Assembly (NCBI GenBank): GCA_002189035.1
Contig: NEEC01000007.1
Location: 2,604,001-2,668,000, forward strand
Origin: Utricularia gibba
Taxonomy: Eukaryota; Streptophyta; Magnoliopsida; Lamiales; Lentibulariaceae
Direction: 5' to 3'
Length of the DNA stretch: 64,000 nucleotides
Shown here: positions 22,349 to 33,970 of the stretch, piece after piece
How positions within the stretch are numbered: the stretch's first letter is position 1
Layout of the letters: every line of letters begins with the position of its first letter
Notes under the pieces: model-generated
Seen by the model: the letters and a program-made list of their open reading frames with translations, nothing else
The model's database searches: none
Told to the model about the DNA's origin: nothing
Translations under genes and position numbers: made by a program

Positions 22349-22606
22349 GTCGGTGGCTTGCGGTGGCGGTGACGGCTGTGCAGATTGGAGGACCGGCTTC
22401 AGGCATCGACACCGGCGAAGGGTTAATTGAATCAACGATTCGAATTGTTTGCGTTTGCCCCTTTGGGTTCTAACATATTCATTTCAAGTACTCCTTCTTT
22501 GGGAAATTATCACTTTCGCCACATATCGATGCCCATGTTTCCGTTCCCCCCTTTATTCTTTCCTTTTTCTTTTCTAGTCCCCGTCATTTGAAAAACAAAC
22601 AAAATC
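22349..22606. other. Trihelix promoter
   Basis: Upstream region of the trihelix gene, ending where the duplicated segment A begins. No distinct motif called. Confidence 0.4.
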
Positions 22607-24094
22607 AATCATTGCCCCATGTGCAAATGCAACTTAAATCTTGGATGCGTTTTGTGGCCCAATTGAAAAATTAATTTCATCTAGTTCAAATAAAATAGAT
22701 TTTAGTGTTATTTTCCATCTCATCATAATTAATTTTAGTATCAAAATATTAAATAAATAAACTTTATCAATGCTAAATCTAACAAATAGTTTAAATATTA
22801 AATGTTAGTATTCATGTAGGATATAATATTTGATAATAAAAAAGAGAGCTCAAGACTTTCATGTCTAACAAAACAAAGCTAAACTATTATTGAGTATAAG
22901 ATATCTTAAGATTGATGATGAATGACATAATCACGGAATTAAGTTATAGGAAATAAAAATACAAGTTGAATGAAAATCACTTGATGTGAATGATCATCAA
23001 GTGAGGGACTTAGGTAATGGTCTCAAATGAGCAAAAGATTGAGAATGATAATATGAATTGTCCACATTTGATAATTATAATGAACAAACAATTTTTGAAT
23101 GTTATATTATAAGTTTTATTATGTTTAATTGATATCATTAATATGAAAAGTATTTTATGTATGAGTCTCATAGAGAGTGTTTGAATTGTACTTCTCGAAT
23201 ATTGCTTATGTTTGTGCTCGATCGAAAGAGGCTAATTGAAGGCTTATTTCTCTTGAAAGTATTTTGAAAAATTCTTTATCTTCTAAAATATGAATTTCTG
23301 CCCCGGAAAGTACTTTGAATAATATCCTCTGGGTCCCTGTACTTTCCAAACCTTGTGGCCAAGCCCTGAACTTCAGAAAACTATGGGGTCCAACTTCTGA
23401 ATTTACTTTTGTGCCCCAAACATTCACAAATTGCCTCGGTGGGTAAGACTCGAGACACTTGCCGGGTGTGGCCTTTTTCTCCTTCTCGGTTTCATTTCTT
23501 TCCTTTTTTTTTTTTTTGAAGTATCAGCAACTGATACCATCCGGATTTCCGCGATTTCCAGTCTCTTGGATCGGCTATGGCAGCTTCTTTGGATCGTGAA
23601 AGCGCGTCTGCCTCGCTAGGCGCTCCGCGCATGCGGAACGCTGTGATGGTGAAAAATTGTGCTTTTGTTTGTTTGTCAGCCTTTTCGTGTTATTTTTATT
23701 TTATTTTGATCTTTTCGAAGCTCTGAATGAGCGGAGTCGGTTGGATCGAGTTGTTGTGTTTTAGCTTGTGTATGTAGTTGGTTCTGAAGACAAACGATTC
23801 CAGGTCCAGGTTACTTTGAATTCAGTATTTAATTGATTTTTTGTAGGAATCTATCCAAACGAGTGATCTAGAAATCTGGCCATCCTGTGTTATTTCTTAG
23901 ATCAACTGAAGAGCATTATGCAGTATGTGTTAAGATGCTTTCGTTCCAGTGAACCGATTCTCGAACCAGGTTACTGTTTTGGCTCCATGGGTACTTCTTA
24001 TTGAGTTGTAGTGCCACTGATTAGACTGTGCTTACCTGCGCCATGTCTAAATTGGCCTTCCGATTCCATGAGATTTGGATTTAATGTTGCATAA

Positions 24095-24690
24095 ATGGTT
24101 GAGTCCATGAAATGGTAGCTCATATCGGTGTGGAGTTGGCAGTAGAAGAGAGGAACTTCCTTTCAGTAGAGTACAAGAACGTACTTGGCTCTAGAAGAGT
24201 TTCTTGGAGAGTATTATCTTCAATAGAACACAAAAAGGAAACAAGAGAAAATGAAGAAAATTCCCAGGGGATCATGGAGTAGGTTGAATCCACTGTATTT
24301 TATTACAAGATGTGAGAATTCTCCACCAACTTCACATGTAACTATAAAATGTTATGTAAAATTTTTGTAATCCGGTTTTATTTTTTAAAAATAATTTTAA
24401 AAAATAGAAGTAAAAAGTAAAAAGTAAAAGTAATCAAATATTTAATTTTCCAAAAATAAGTTTTATAGTTATAATTTTAAAAGTATTTTTTGATAGAATT
24501 ACTTTTACAATTAAAAATGTTTTAGAATAAAAGTATTTTTACTTCTAAAAAATAGGAAATAAATTTTAAAAAATTTTCAAAACACTGATTATGAAGCAGC
24601 ACCTCCTAAATTGGTACCTTACTATTCAGGAAAGGGGGTTACTATAGGTACCTTGCTGAATTTAAGGCCCGCAATGACAGGATGGATATT
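24095..24690 (+). pseudogene. 14-3-3 protein pseudogene (copy A)
   Basis: Fragments in order match plant epsilon-type 14-3-3 proteins: MVESMK (24095), [20 protein letters not shown] (from 24132), [25 protein letters not shown](Y)YKM near 24290 and YYRYLAEFK near 24645. 14-3-3 dimers bind phosphoserine motifs of client proteins. The copy has an in-frame stop after the EEN segment, an AT-rich insert in the middle and a deletion, and lacks the C-terminal half. It also has no plausible intact first exon. I regard it as a pseudogene. Confidence 0.8.
24342..24586. mobile_element. AT-rich insert within duplicated copy A
   Basis: About 245 bp present in copy A between CTTCACAT and GATTATGAAGCAGC, absent from copy B (33320). 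Very AT-rich and rich in AAGTAAAAGTA-like motifs. Presence/absence against the paralogue suggests insertion of a small element; no clear terminal repeats seen. Confidence 0.45.
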
Positions 24691-24813
24691 ATGGGGTATG
24701 CACTGCACCCATTTACAAAAAGTTTTAAGGTTTAGACCGTTCGCATTCTGAAGCCCAATGGCCCAATGGAACGCGAGCCCGTTTTCGTGGAAGCCCAGGG
24801 GAATTTTAAAGAG

Positions 24814-27800
24814 AAAATCACCAAATTGACCCCAATTGTTGGAAAGTGATTATATTTAATGCATGTTCTATACATCTTATTATCAAATAAACTCTAATTT
24901 TACTTTAAAAAAAAGAAAAGTAATTTGTTTACAGAACAATATTTCATCTCCCTTCTATTTTTACTTTCCAATCTTCTTTTTCTTCTCTTTATTTCTTTAA
25001 GAAATAAGAAGTAATATTTCCCTTCTTTTTAATAAATTTTCATTTTAGGAGAAATAGAATTTATTATAAGAAATCATGCAAAACAAGTCCTTAGTCTCTT
25101 TTTTAATGTGGATCTAATTGAATTTTTTTTCTTTTATTCTTGCGTAGACTTTAATTGAATTGACCGATCGACTCATATGTGTTCTATAACTACAATTCCT
25201 ATTGTAGTTATAATTGTCCCCCAAATTATCGAACTATAATCAAAGAATATCAAATGTCGAGCGGCCAGTCTCCATGCGGTGCGGCTTTGAATTTATGGCT
25301 AATTTTAGTTCCCCATATGTTTTCGTAGAAATATTCACATTTTTTGTAATGAGAATAATCATCATACCCTGCCTTGTTACACCTGGCTTTAAATAGAAAA
25401 GGATATTAAAAAATGATAGAAAAATCCATTAATTACAAATTCCATATAAAAAATGGAATACTTGCATGCTAGTGTCCATTATTTATCTAAATTATACAAC
25501 TATTCTTTAAAATATTATTATTCATGTTTATTGTTTTAATTTCAATAAAAATTTTAAAATTAATAAATTTGGCTGTCATAATCAAATTTCGGGACGTGGG
25601 TCCCATTGGACTATCGCCGCTCCACGGTCCCCACTGTCATCACCATGGTCCCACTTGTTACATGCCCGTTGCCCTACCGCAATGTTGCTTTCGTCATGCA
25701 GTAGTCATTAGTGAAATTTGAGATGAAAATTAGGATTAGATTATGAGCACCATTTTTGGCATTTTTTGAAAATAGTGAAGAATGCAGGCAGCATTGAATA
25801 AATTTAATTTGAAGTCAAATAGTAAAATATTATAATAAATATATACAGTTTTCAAATAATAGTTTTCGATTATGTGCAAATTACAATACAATGAAGACCA
25901 ATTATGCTAGTCGGAATTAAATATTATCATTATTTCAAATAATATTATGCCAACTGGGATTAAAATGCTATTTTAAAAAATAATAAAGATTAAACTTGCT
26001 GTTTTTATAAACATTATTGATTTTTTTATCTAAAAATCCCATTAAAAAACCATACAAAAACCACCGTCCACACAACAATTGTCAACCAATGGGATCCCAT
26101 CCCAAGGAGGGAACAGTGGGGACACGGGAGGACGGGGATGGGACACCGATGCCTCACATGGGGAATAAAAAAATCAGGTATTTCCTTTTCTAAATAAATA
26201 ATATTAAACATTTTTAAAATATATTTTTTTGTTGGCTATCACATCGGACTGCCATTTTATATGTTTTATGTTTTTAATATATTTGGGATAAATAATTATT
26301 CTACTCCCATGAACAGACTTTTGATAGTGTGAGACATTAATGTAAAAAGTAAGAAACCAAGATTTTTGATAAGAAAAACAAAAATAAAAAATAATTTTAA
26401 TTATAGGTTATTTATGGATAATAGTTTTATGATTACATACTGTTAAGCCTGAAAATCGGCACTGAGGTCAAAACCAATTTTTGGGTTATGAAGTTCGTCA
26501 GAGATGTCGGACCCGGGGGTATGGGTTTTATGCTTTGTTTGGTACGTTTTATGAGAATAAATAGGGATTAAAATTTTTTACGTGTAAACCGTTGGAGAAC
26601 AGAAAAATCATGGAACCCAAAATTTTAATAATTTTAATATTTTTGTCAATTTTAATGTAGAAAAATAGGTATCTAAAATTTTTTTGTCAATTTTAATATT
26701 TTTAATTAATAATTTTAATAATTATTAATTAATTAATTAATTAATTAATCAAAATCCTAACTCATTCACTTGATTATCTAATATTTTTGTATTTTTAATC
26801 TCGACGTTTATCAATCATCGATTGAAATTGTTGTCCACTATTCAAAGTCCGACGGCCACTGTATTGTTTTAATTTTGATTTTTTTTTGTGAATGATGCAT
26901 TTTTAATTTAGGATTTATATTCGTAGATTTTTGAATTTAGTATATGTAAATTATTAATTTTAACTCTATTCATTTATTATTTGATTAAGATAATAGAAAT
27001 ATCTTCTGATTCTTGTAATAATGACATAAATAGTATATGAAAATTTGTTTCCAAAACTTTAATTGGATTTATCTTACTAAAAAATATACATATTAATTGC
27101 AATATGTTTCATTTAAATTTTTATTTAAAAATTAATTTATTTTTAATATTTTTAAAATTATTTAATATAATTAAAATTACTACGACGTATCCATAATTTC
27201 TAAAATAAAGAGTCGATATACCCGAACTACTCAATCGAAGAATCCATGCAACATACAGTAGATCGCAAATACTTTGAATATAGTTAATACCGACAAAGCA
27301 AATGAAAACGAGACACGACGCATCGCTGTCTTTTGGAGAGCACATGGACAGGTTTTCTTTTCTTTTTTTATTATTAAAAACCACAACTAAAAACTATTTG
27401 GACCATCATAAATCATTCATATTATTGAATTCAACTGATGTTGGGTTGAATCGATTTGTGTCATAATGTATAATGTAACGAGTTTGTTTTGTTAAAATAA
27501 CATTAGATACTTGTTTGCTTCACATAAGGTCATTCTGTAATAAAAAATATAATCTTGAAGAATACCATTTTGTTAAGAAATAGAGTACATTACAGTTGCT
27601 TTTCAAAAAGAGTTTTTTAAATAATGAAATAGGTTATGATAATGTGTTTATATGTTTATCTTTCTTCTCTTACAATGTAAACCTAAATAAATAAATAATA
27701 CTCGTATCAAACACAAATTAATTTTGTAACATTCAAAACATACTTATATAAATGAAAATTAAAATATGATGAATCTATCCTAAGAGTAGTAAATAGAATG

Positions 27801-28097
27801 TTGAAATTAAGAATCCAATGAAATGTATATCTTCTCATAAATCACGAATAATAAATGTATATCATATTGAATAAACATTGTCCATCCACGTGTACTGGTG
27901 AAATGCATGGGTGTTTTTTAGGGTGGTGTTGGTCGGCAAGACACATGTTTGACATCCAGTCCAATATGCCCCAAAAAAGCAGACTGCTTGGTGGGTTTTT
28001 GAAGGAATGTGGGCCCGTGGATTAAAATATTATATATTGAAAAAATATTAACTTTTTGTATGTGTGTTTGTGAAAGAGAAGATAGAATGGTTATTTT
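24814..28097. other. AT-rich intergenic DNA
   Basis: No convincing gene. Short GC-rich islands at 25590-25700 and 26080-26160 do not continue as coding frames. An LTR relic lies at 26447-26620. Confidence 0.5.
26447..26620. repeat. Degraded LTR fragment related to the 14.7-18.5 kb element
   Basis: Starts TGTTAAGCCTGAAAATCGGC and later reads TTTTTTACGTGTAAACCGT followed by GGAGAACAGAAAAATCATGG, parallel to the intact LTR segment with TTTTACGTAGAAACCGT and GGAGAGCGGAAAAACCACGG. No second LTR or interior was found nearby. Confidence 0.5.
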
Positions 28098-28511
28098 TTA
28101 AAAAAATGAAATTTTAAATAATAAATTAATGACCAGGCGTGGCAGAATGGTTGTGGTGAAATAATGAATTATTGTTATTATGATAAGATATGAGCAGAAT
28201 GAAGCAGCGTGGTCGCCGGCATCTGCTGCGGCACGACGCAGTGGGGGCGTTGCCCTAGAGGATGGCCGGGGTTCCACCCGGAGGCACGCCGAGAGGGGAG
28301 CCAAGCGTTCGAAGGCGTAGACGCAGGCATAGGCGAGGAGGAGGAGGGAGGCGAAGAGGAGAACCAGCAGCTCTAAGCAAATCTGGCTCAAACGCATCAC
28401 CACTGAAAGGGGATCCCAAATCCGGCGCAGCGATGTCAGGAGCAAGGAAAGGACCAGCTTCAGGGTCTCCCAACGCGCGCCGCCGTGGAGCAATGCCTTC
28501 GCCGGCTCCAT
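28098..28511 (-). CDS. Small two-helix membrane protein, copy 1 (unknown family)
   Basis: ATG 28511, 137 residues. MEPAKALLHGGARWETLK leads into hydrophobic helices (LVLSLLLTSLRRIWDPLSVV; LELLVLLFASLLLLAYACVY) and an Arg/Pro/Ala tail RATPPLRRAAADAGDH; the last about 30 residues come from AT-rich DNA and may not be original. I do not recognise the family. Two paralogues on the same strand (30520-30807, 35018-about 35392) share the helices nearly unchanged, which argues for a coding function at some time. Membrane location is inferred from hydrophobicity only. The N-terminus is 10 residues shorter than copy 2. Confidence 0.5.
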   Translation of the reverse strand: MEPAKALLHGGARWETLKLVLSLLLTSLRRIWDPLSVVMRLSQICLELLVLLFASLLLLAYACVYAFERLAPLSACLRVEPRPSSRATPPLRRAAADAGDHAASFCSYLIIITIIHYFTTTILPRLVINLLFKISFF

Positions 28512-29660
28512 CGCTGCAGCACTCGCCTTGAAGAAGAGAGAAGAAAATGAAGGAGCGTTCCTGATCCCCGAGTTTAAAAAATGGGGTTTCTGAATAGTTT
28601 ATAGGAGAAAAGCAATAGTTTAAAAAAATGGGGTTGGTTGTATTGTCTTGGAGGATAGCACCGGGCGCCCAACACATCTCCTGCATGTGAATAATCAAAC
28701 GTGTGTTTTGAGCAGTGTCGGTCCGGAAGCTCGCTAAAAATCGATCGTAATGATCTATAAAAATACGGGACCAATGCAACCGGCTATGAATATGTTTCCA
28801 AACAAATTAGTACTATTAGAATTTACAATCGCAGGTTGAAAAATAAAATTAGAATAGTCAATTATATAAAAAACTAAAAATCACAATTAATTAATTTGAT
28901 GTATCTTTTTCATTGTGATTCATGTTTCTTATATATTTGAATTTCACGTATACGTTCGTTTAACCCATCATATCTTAAATTTCAACATGATATCGGAGCG
29001 TTTGCCTCACGGCATGATTTAGGTGACCAAGATGGGTTTCGTTCAAAACAAATCTTAACCGGATCAAATACTAATTTGACTTGAGAACAGTTATTAGAAT
29101 ACACAATACCAAATCAGAAAATAAAAGTAATATAATAAAATATATGAAAAATTACATATCACAATTAATTGTTTGAACATAATTTTTTTTATTGTGATTC
29201 ACGTTTATTATATATTTTGACTTTACGTATGCGTTCGCATAACTCATCTGATCCTGAATTTCAATACATACACCCCAGATAGGCAGTTGTCGTCATTGCG
29301 GTTTCATTTGGGGTGACTTTTTTGGCATTGGTATTGGCTCCGCCGGGATCAAACATTCGGAATGCCGGCCGCCGGCGAACAAAGCAGATGCTCGTGCTCG
29401 CTCCTTTTCTGCGTAGTGAGTTCCCCTAAAACGCCTTATGACGTGGAAGCAATCAGTGGGAGGAGGGGTTGGTGGATCACTCGTCAGGCAAAGCTGGCCA
29501 AACAGTAAATTACTATTAAATTATGTTTAAATCCACAATCAATCATTATCTTCCAACCCACTCCCTAACTAATCGCAAGAGAACAAAAAGTTTTTTTTTT
29601 TTTTTCATTAGGCATTCCATTTTATCCCAAATTTCATCATTGACCCACCCAATGCCGTTC
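28127..29660 (-). repeat. Unit 1 of a threefold duplicated segment
   Basis: Diverged copy of the segment at 30334-31445 and 34914-36080. The coding part (28190-28540) and a far upstream part (29300-29400, CTCCGCCGGGATCAAACATT) match, separated by an AT-rich stretch 28780-29270 that the other units lack. 29660-30330 shows nothing else. Confidence 0.65.
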
Positions 29661-30519
29661 TGTTTGTCGGGTGCCCGTCGTGACGATCAAAAAAGAAATT
29701 TGGAATAAAATTTAGGTTTCATTATACGGACCAATTTTATTGTTTTTCAAAACAATGAAAATATATGACGTCAATTTAATTTGGAAACCAAACTCGTCAT
29801 ATATCAAAACAATGGAAATATATTTAGAAAAATACATTTTATTTCCAAATATGGAAAACCTTGGTGGTTAGATGCAGGGAAATCAATTATGTTAATTTAT
29901 ATAATTTGTACAGTAATTATCATTAATTGAGTATCGTTAATAGTTACAATAATCTCCAGTAGTAAACTATGTAAAGGTTGTTTGATAGTATGGTTAAGTA
30001 CAACGTAACTGAGTATATATACTCAATTGTATATAATATTTGATATCCGAAAATAGAAATCTTAATATATGATTAGTATAAATATAATTAGGTCACCCAC
30101 TCGAATGGTGCATACCACCTACATTATAAAAAAATGAATATATGAATTATATAGTTATACAAAGTTAAAATACATATATTAGTTAATCAAATAACAGTTT
30201 ATGTGTAAACTTCTATACTATACTATCAGTCATTCCCATAATCTAATAGATGTTGTTAGAAAATTGTTTACAGGTGAAAAGTAACCCTGTTTGCAAACTC
30301 ATTTTGGTTATATTGCAACACTATCATCGTTGAGAATATAGTTAATGAGAAGGGGTAGCAGAATCATTCCTAATTGATTCTCCAAAACAACATACAATAA
30401 TAATGCATTATTATAATGATAAGATAATGCATTGATATCAGCAGGGTGAGGCGTGTTCACCGGCATCCGCTGCCCTCCAACGCACATGCCACACCGGGAA
30501 CACGCAGTGCGGCGTTGCC

Positions 30520-30807
30520 CTACAGGATCGCGGGGGCTTCCGCCCGGAGGCACGCCGAGAGAGGAGCCAGGCGTTCGAAGGCGTAGACGCAGGCATCGGC
30601 CAGGAGGAGGAGGGAGGCCAAGAGGAGAACCAGCAGCTCTAAGAAAATCTGGCTCAAACACATCACCACTGAAAGGGGGGCCCAAATCCCGCGCAGCGAC
30701 GTGAGGACCAAGGAAGGGACCAGCTTCAGCGTCTCCCAACGCGCGCCGCCGTCGAGCACCGCCTTCGCCGGCTCCTCCTGGGTCGTCTTCACGGGGGAGG
30801 ACTCCAT
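30520..30807 (-). CDS. Small two-helix membrane protein, copy 2
   Basis: ATG 30807, 95 residues: MESSPVKTTQEEPAKAVLDG, then GARWETLKLVPSLVLTSLRG IWAPLSVV and LELLVLLLASLLLLADACVY, ending AFERLAPLSACLRAEAPAIL. The early stop arises because a G run at 30532-30536 is one base longer than in copy 3, which shifts the frame out of the RATP tail shared by copies 1 and 3. Function unknown; two predicted membrane helices are the only structural feature. The first 200 bp upstream are conserved between units 2 and 3. Confidence 0.5.
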   Translation of the reverse strand: MESSPVKTTQEEPAKAVLDGGARWETLKLVPSLVLTSLRGIWAPLSVVMCLSQIFLELLVLLLASLLLLADACVYAFERLAPLSACLRAEAPAIL

Positions 30808-30915
30808 TGCTGCACTCGCCTTGAAGAAGAGAGAAGAAAATGGAGGGTGCCTGATCCCCGAGCTTTAAAAAATGGGGTTTCTGAACAGTAAAAGAAAAGC
30901 AATAGTTTAAAAAAA

Positions 30916-30927
30916 GGGGGGGGGGGG
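30916..30927 (+). repeat. G12 homopolymer
   Basis: Twelve G in unit 2 where unit 3 has five and unit 1 four. Lies upstream of copy 2 of the small membrane-protein gene. Confidence 0.8.
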
Positions 30928-32049
30928 TTCTTATTGTCCAGAAGGACCAGCGCCGCACCCCAGCACCTTCCCACAAAATGGATAACCAGCATGTGTGTGT
31001 TGAGGTGCGTCGGTCGGATTAAACCCGACGGATCGGGTCTGGGTTCCCAAGAACCCATGTACCACCGTATTACATCAGAATTGCTTTTGTTCCGAGATGG
31101 GTTTTGCATTGCAGGTGCAGTACACATATTTTATATGTACGTCGCGCTGTACCCTACGAGCATTGAATACAACTTGTCGTCATTGTGTTAGAGTCTGGTG
31201 GTTTCATGTGGCGACTTCATATTTGGCAGAGGCAATGGATCCGCCGAGATCACACATTTGGAATACCTCCTGCCGGCCAACAAAACAGATGCCTGTGCTC
31301 GCTCCTTGTTTGTGTAGTGAGTAAATTAATGTTTGGTTTGATTAGGGTTGGCTGCACCCAAGAACTATTTTTGAATCCACCATTAATGATCACCATTCCA
31401 ACCCTACTCCCTAATTAATGGGAAGAGGACAAAGAGTTTATTTTTGTTAGGCTGGATGGAGAAAGGAAGGGTAATTATGTTAAAACGGAAGAACAAAAAT
31501 GAGAAAAATATCAAAACTTTATACGCATTGTCGTATGTCTCGATTTGAGATTACTTGTTCTAATATCCGTCCCAAATCGAACTTACATTTGATTCAATTA
31601 ATACTTGTTTTTTTTTTTTACAAATTGTAGATAATGATCCGTGTATAAATCGATTTAATTTTTATCGTTTAAAATCAATATATTTCTTTGTTTTTTTAAC
31701 CGAATCTCAGATCATTACCCCATGTACAAATGCAACTTAAATCTTGGATGCATTCTGTGGCACAATTGAAAAGTTAATTTCATCTAGTCTAAACAAAATA
31801 TATTTTAGTGTTATTTTTCATCATTCATCATAATTAATTTAGAATAAAAAGATCAAATAAAGAAACTTTATCGATAATAAGTGTAAAAAACAATTTAGAT
31901 ATCAAATTTTAGTATCCATATAAGATGTGATATTTGTTGGAAAAGAGAGCTGAAGACTTTCATGTCTAACAAAACAAAGCTAAGCTTCTATGAGTGTGAA
32001 GTATCATTGAGATTGATGATGAATAACACAAGCAAAAAATTAATTGAAA

Positions 32050-32069
32050 GGGGGGGGGGGGGGGGGGGG
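32050..32069 (+). repeat. G20 homopolymer
   Basis: Twenty consecutive G inside copy B; copy A reads an A-rich sequence at this place. Length should be treated as approximate because such runs are hard to sequence. Confidence 0.75.
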
Positions 32070-33008
32070 TAAAAGTGCAAGCTGAATGAAGATCACTTGA
32101 TGAGTGTGATCATCAAGTGAGGGTGGATTAGGTAATGGTCTCAAATGAGCAAAAGATGTAGAATGATAACATGAATTATCCACATTTGATAATTAAAATA
32201 AACAGGCAATTCTTGAATGTTGTATTATCAATTGAATTATGTTGAATTGATATCATTAGTATGAAAGTGATCTTGCATATGAGTCTCAAAGAGGTGTTTG
32301 AATTGTACTTCTCGAATACTTATAACTTATTATGTTTGTGTGCAAACCAAAGAGACTAATAGAAGGCTTATTTGTGTTTATTGAAATTATTTTGAATAAT
32401 TCTTTATCTTTAAAATATGAATTTCTGCCCCGGAAAGTACTTTGAATAGTATCCTCTGGGTACCTGTGCCTTCCAAATCTTGTAATCAAACCTATCAACT
32501 TCGAGAAACTATGGAATTCCATCAACTTTGGAATTTACTGTTTTGCCCCAAACATTGGTGACGGTGAGTAAGACACTTGCCGGGTGCGGGCTTTTTCTCC
32601 TTTTTGGCTTCATTTCTTTTCCTTCCTTTTTTTTTTTGGAAGTATCAGCAACTGCTACAATCCGGATTTCCGCGATTTCCAGTCTCTTGGATCGGCTATG
32701 GCAGCTTCTGTGTATTTAGTTGGTTCTGAACACAAAAGATTGCAGCTCCAGGTTGGTTTGAATTCAGTATTTAATTGATTTTTTGTAGGAATCTATGCAA
32801 ACGAGTGATTTAGAAATCTGGAGAGCATTATGCAGTATTTGTTAAGATGCGCTTTTTTCGTTCCAGTGAACCGATTCCCGAACCAGGATTCTGTTTTGGC
32901 TACATGGGTACTTCTTATTGAGCTGTGGTGTCACTAATTAGACTGTGCTTACCTGCGCCATGTCTAAATTGGCCTTGAGATTCCATGAGAATTGGATTTC
33001 ATGTTGCA

Positions 33009-33422
33009 GAAATGGTTGAGTCCATGAAAGTGGTGGCTCATATGGAATTGACAGTAGAAGAGAGGAACTTCCTTTGAGTAGGCTAGAAGAACGTACTTGG
33101 CTCTAGACGATATTCTTGGAGAATATAGAACACACAGAGGAATCAAGAGGAAATGAAGAAAATGTTCCAACAGATCAAGGAGTAACGCCACATTATTGAA
33201 GCAGAGTTTGCAGTGAAATAATGGAAGTCATTGATGGACATCTGATCCCTGCTTGCACTACTGCTGAATCCACTGTATTTTACTACAAGATGTGAGAATC
33301 CTTCACCAACTTCACATCTGACTATGAAGCGGCAGCTCTTGAATGGGTACCTTACTATTCAGGAAAGAGGATTACTATAGTTACCTTGCTGAATTTAAAA
33401 CCCTTAATGACAGGAAGGATAT
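33009..33422 (+). pseudogene. 14-3-3 protein pseudogene (copy B)
   Basis: Retains MVESMKVVAHMELTVEERN at 33012, then YKNVLG-like and SWRI-like pieces, an [13 protein letters not shown] segment (33195-33260) that copy A lost, ESTVFYYKM at 33270 and a YYSYLAEFK-like end at 33385. TGA and TAG codons interrupt it directly after ERNFL and in the following line. Both copies share the missing parts upstream, so the gene was probably already broken, or was a fragment, before duplication. Confidence 0.8.
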
Positions 33423-33644
33423 CACATGCAGCATACGGGGTATGCACTGCACCCATTTACAGAAAGTTTGAAGGTTTAGACCGTTCGCATTCTGAAGCCT
33501 CTCAGAATTGGTTTTGTCATTTGTGGTTGGTGATACACCGCCCGAAAGCAGATCCGGTTGGGTGGGTGACGTAGACCCAATGGCCCAATGGAACGCGAGC
33601 CTGTTTTCATGGAAGCCCAAGGGGAATTATAAAACTATCAAGTA

Positions 33645-33959
33645 GGACTGCAAACGAGTTGAGCTGAGCCGAGTTTTCTGGAAAATTTCGACCTCGACCC
33701 CGAGCTCGAGCTCATCGAGCCTAGGAAAACTTGGCTCGAGCTTGGGCTCGATTTGACCCCAAAAAGATGCCTTTAGCTCTAAAAACGTGCTTTCGAGCCC
33801 AAAAATGTGCCTTCTCGATCCTCAAGCCTTGGAATACTAAGCTCGAGTTCGGCTCGACAGCTGGCTCGAGCCGAAGCTTGATATTGGCCCAGCTCCAACT
33901 CGATCAAGCCGAGTTGTAGTCGAGTCAAGTTCAAGCCGGCTCGACTCGTTTACACCTTT
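33645..33959. mobile_element. hAT-like MITE, 315 bp, with target duplication
   Basis: Bounded by a perfect direct repeat ACTATCAAGTA (33634-33644 and 33960-33970). The ends are inverted: left GCAAACGAGTTGAGC, right (reverse strand) GTAAACGAGTCGAGC. The interior is full of CTCGAG/GAGCTCG motifs, typical of a widespread class of plant hAT-derived elements. hAT target duplications are 8 bp; three further bases may match by chance. No coding capacity. Confidence 0.8.
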
Positions 33960-33970
33960 ACTATCAAGTA

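Larger units (their letters stand above)
22607..24813 (+). repeat. Segmental duplication, copy A
   Basis: Colinear with 31708-33629: CCATGTGCAAATGCAACTT at 22618 matches 31719, and the right end GGCCCAATGGAACGCGAGCC at 24767 matches 33584. Copy A has an extra insert at 24342-24586 and extra sequence around 23600-23760, and lacks about 85 bp near 24285 that copy B retains. It carries a 14-3-3 pseudogene and the first-exon-like segment with ATGGCAGCTTCT near 23577. Confidence 0.85.
30334..31445 (-). repeat. Unit 2 of the duplicated segment
   Basis: Nearly identical to unit 3 (offset about 4.58 kb), from GAATATAGTTAATGAGAAGG to GGGAAGAGGACAAAGAGTT. The main differences are lengths of G and A runs and a 35-bp or so stretch near 35895 present only in unit 3. 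Confidence 0.9.
31708..33629 (+). repeat. Segmental duplication, copy B
   Basis: Colinear partner of 22607-24813 (see copy A). It contains a G20 run at 32050-32069, no equivalent of which exists in copy A, and a 14-3-3 pseudogene. Its right edge is followed within five bases by the target duplication of a MITE. Confidence 0.85.

Noticed and set aside
22349..22435. 29-residue N-terminal extension of the trihelix protein
   Set aside because: The upstream codon is TTG; ATG 22348 is the first usable start.
23206..23427. Minus-strand frame in duplicated segment A
   Set aside because: Not maintained in copy B at 32286-32525 and no recognisable content.
28262..28531. Arg-rich plus-strand frames opposite the small membrane-protein genes (also 30453-30704 and 35026-35283)
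   Set aside because: GC-rich shadow frames; the minus-strand frame keeps hydrophobic helices in all copies, these do not show independent conservation.
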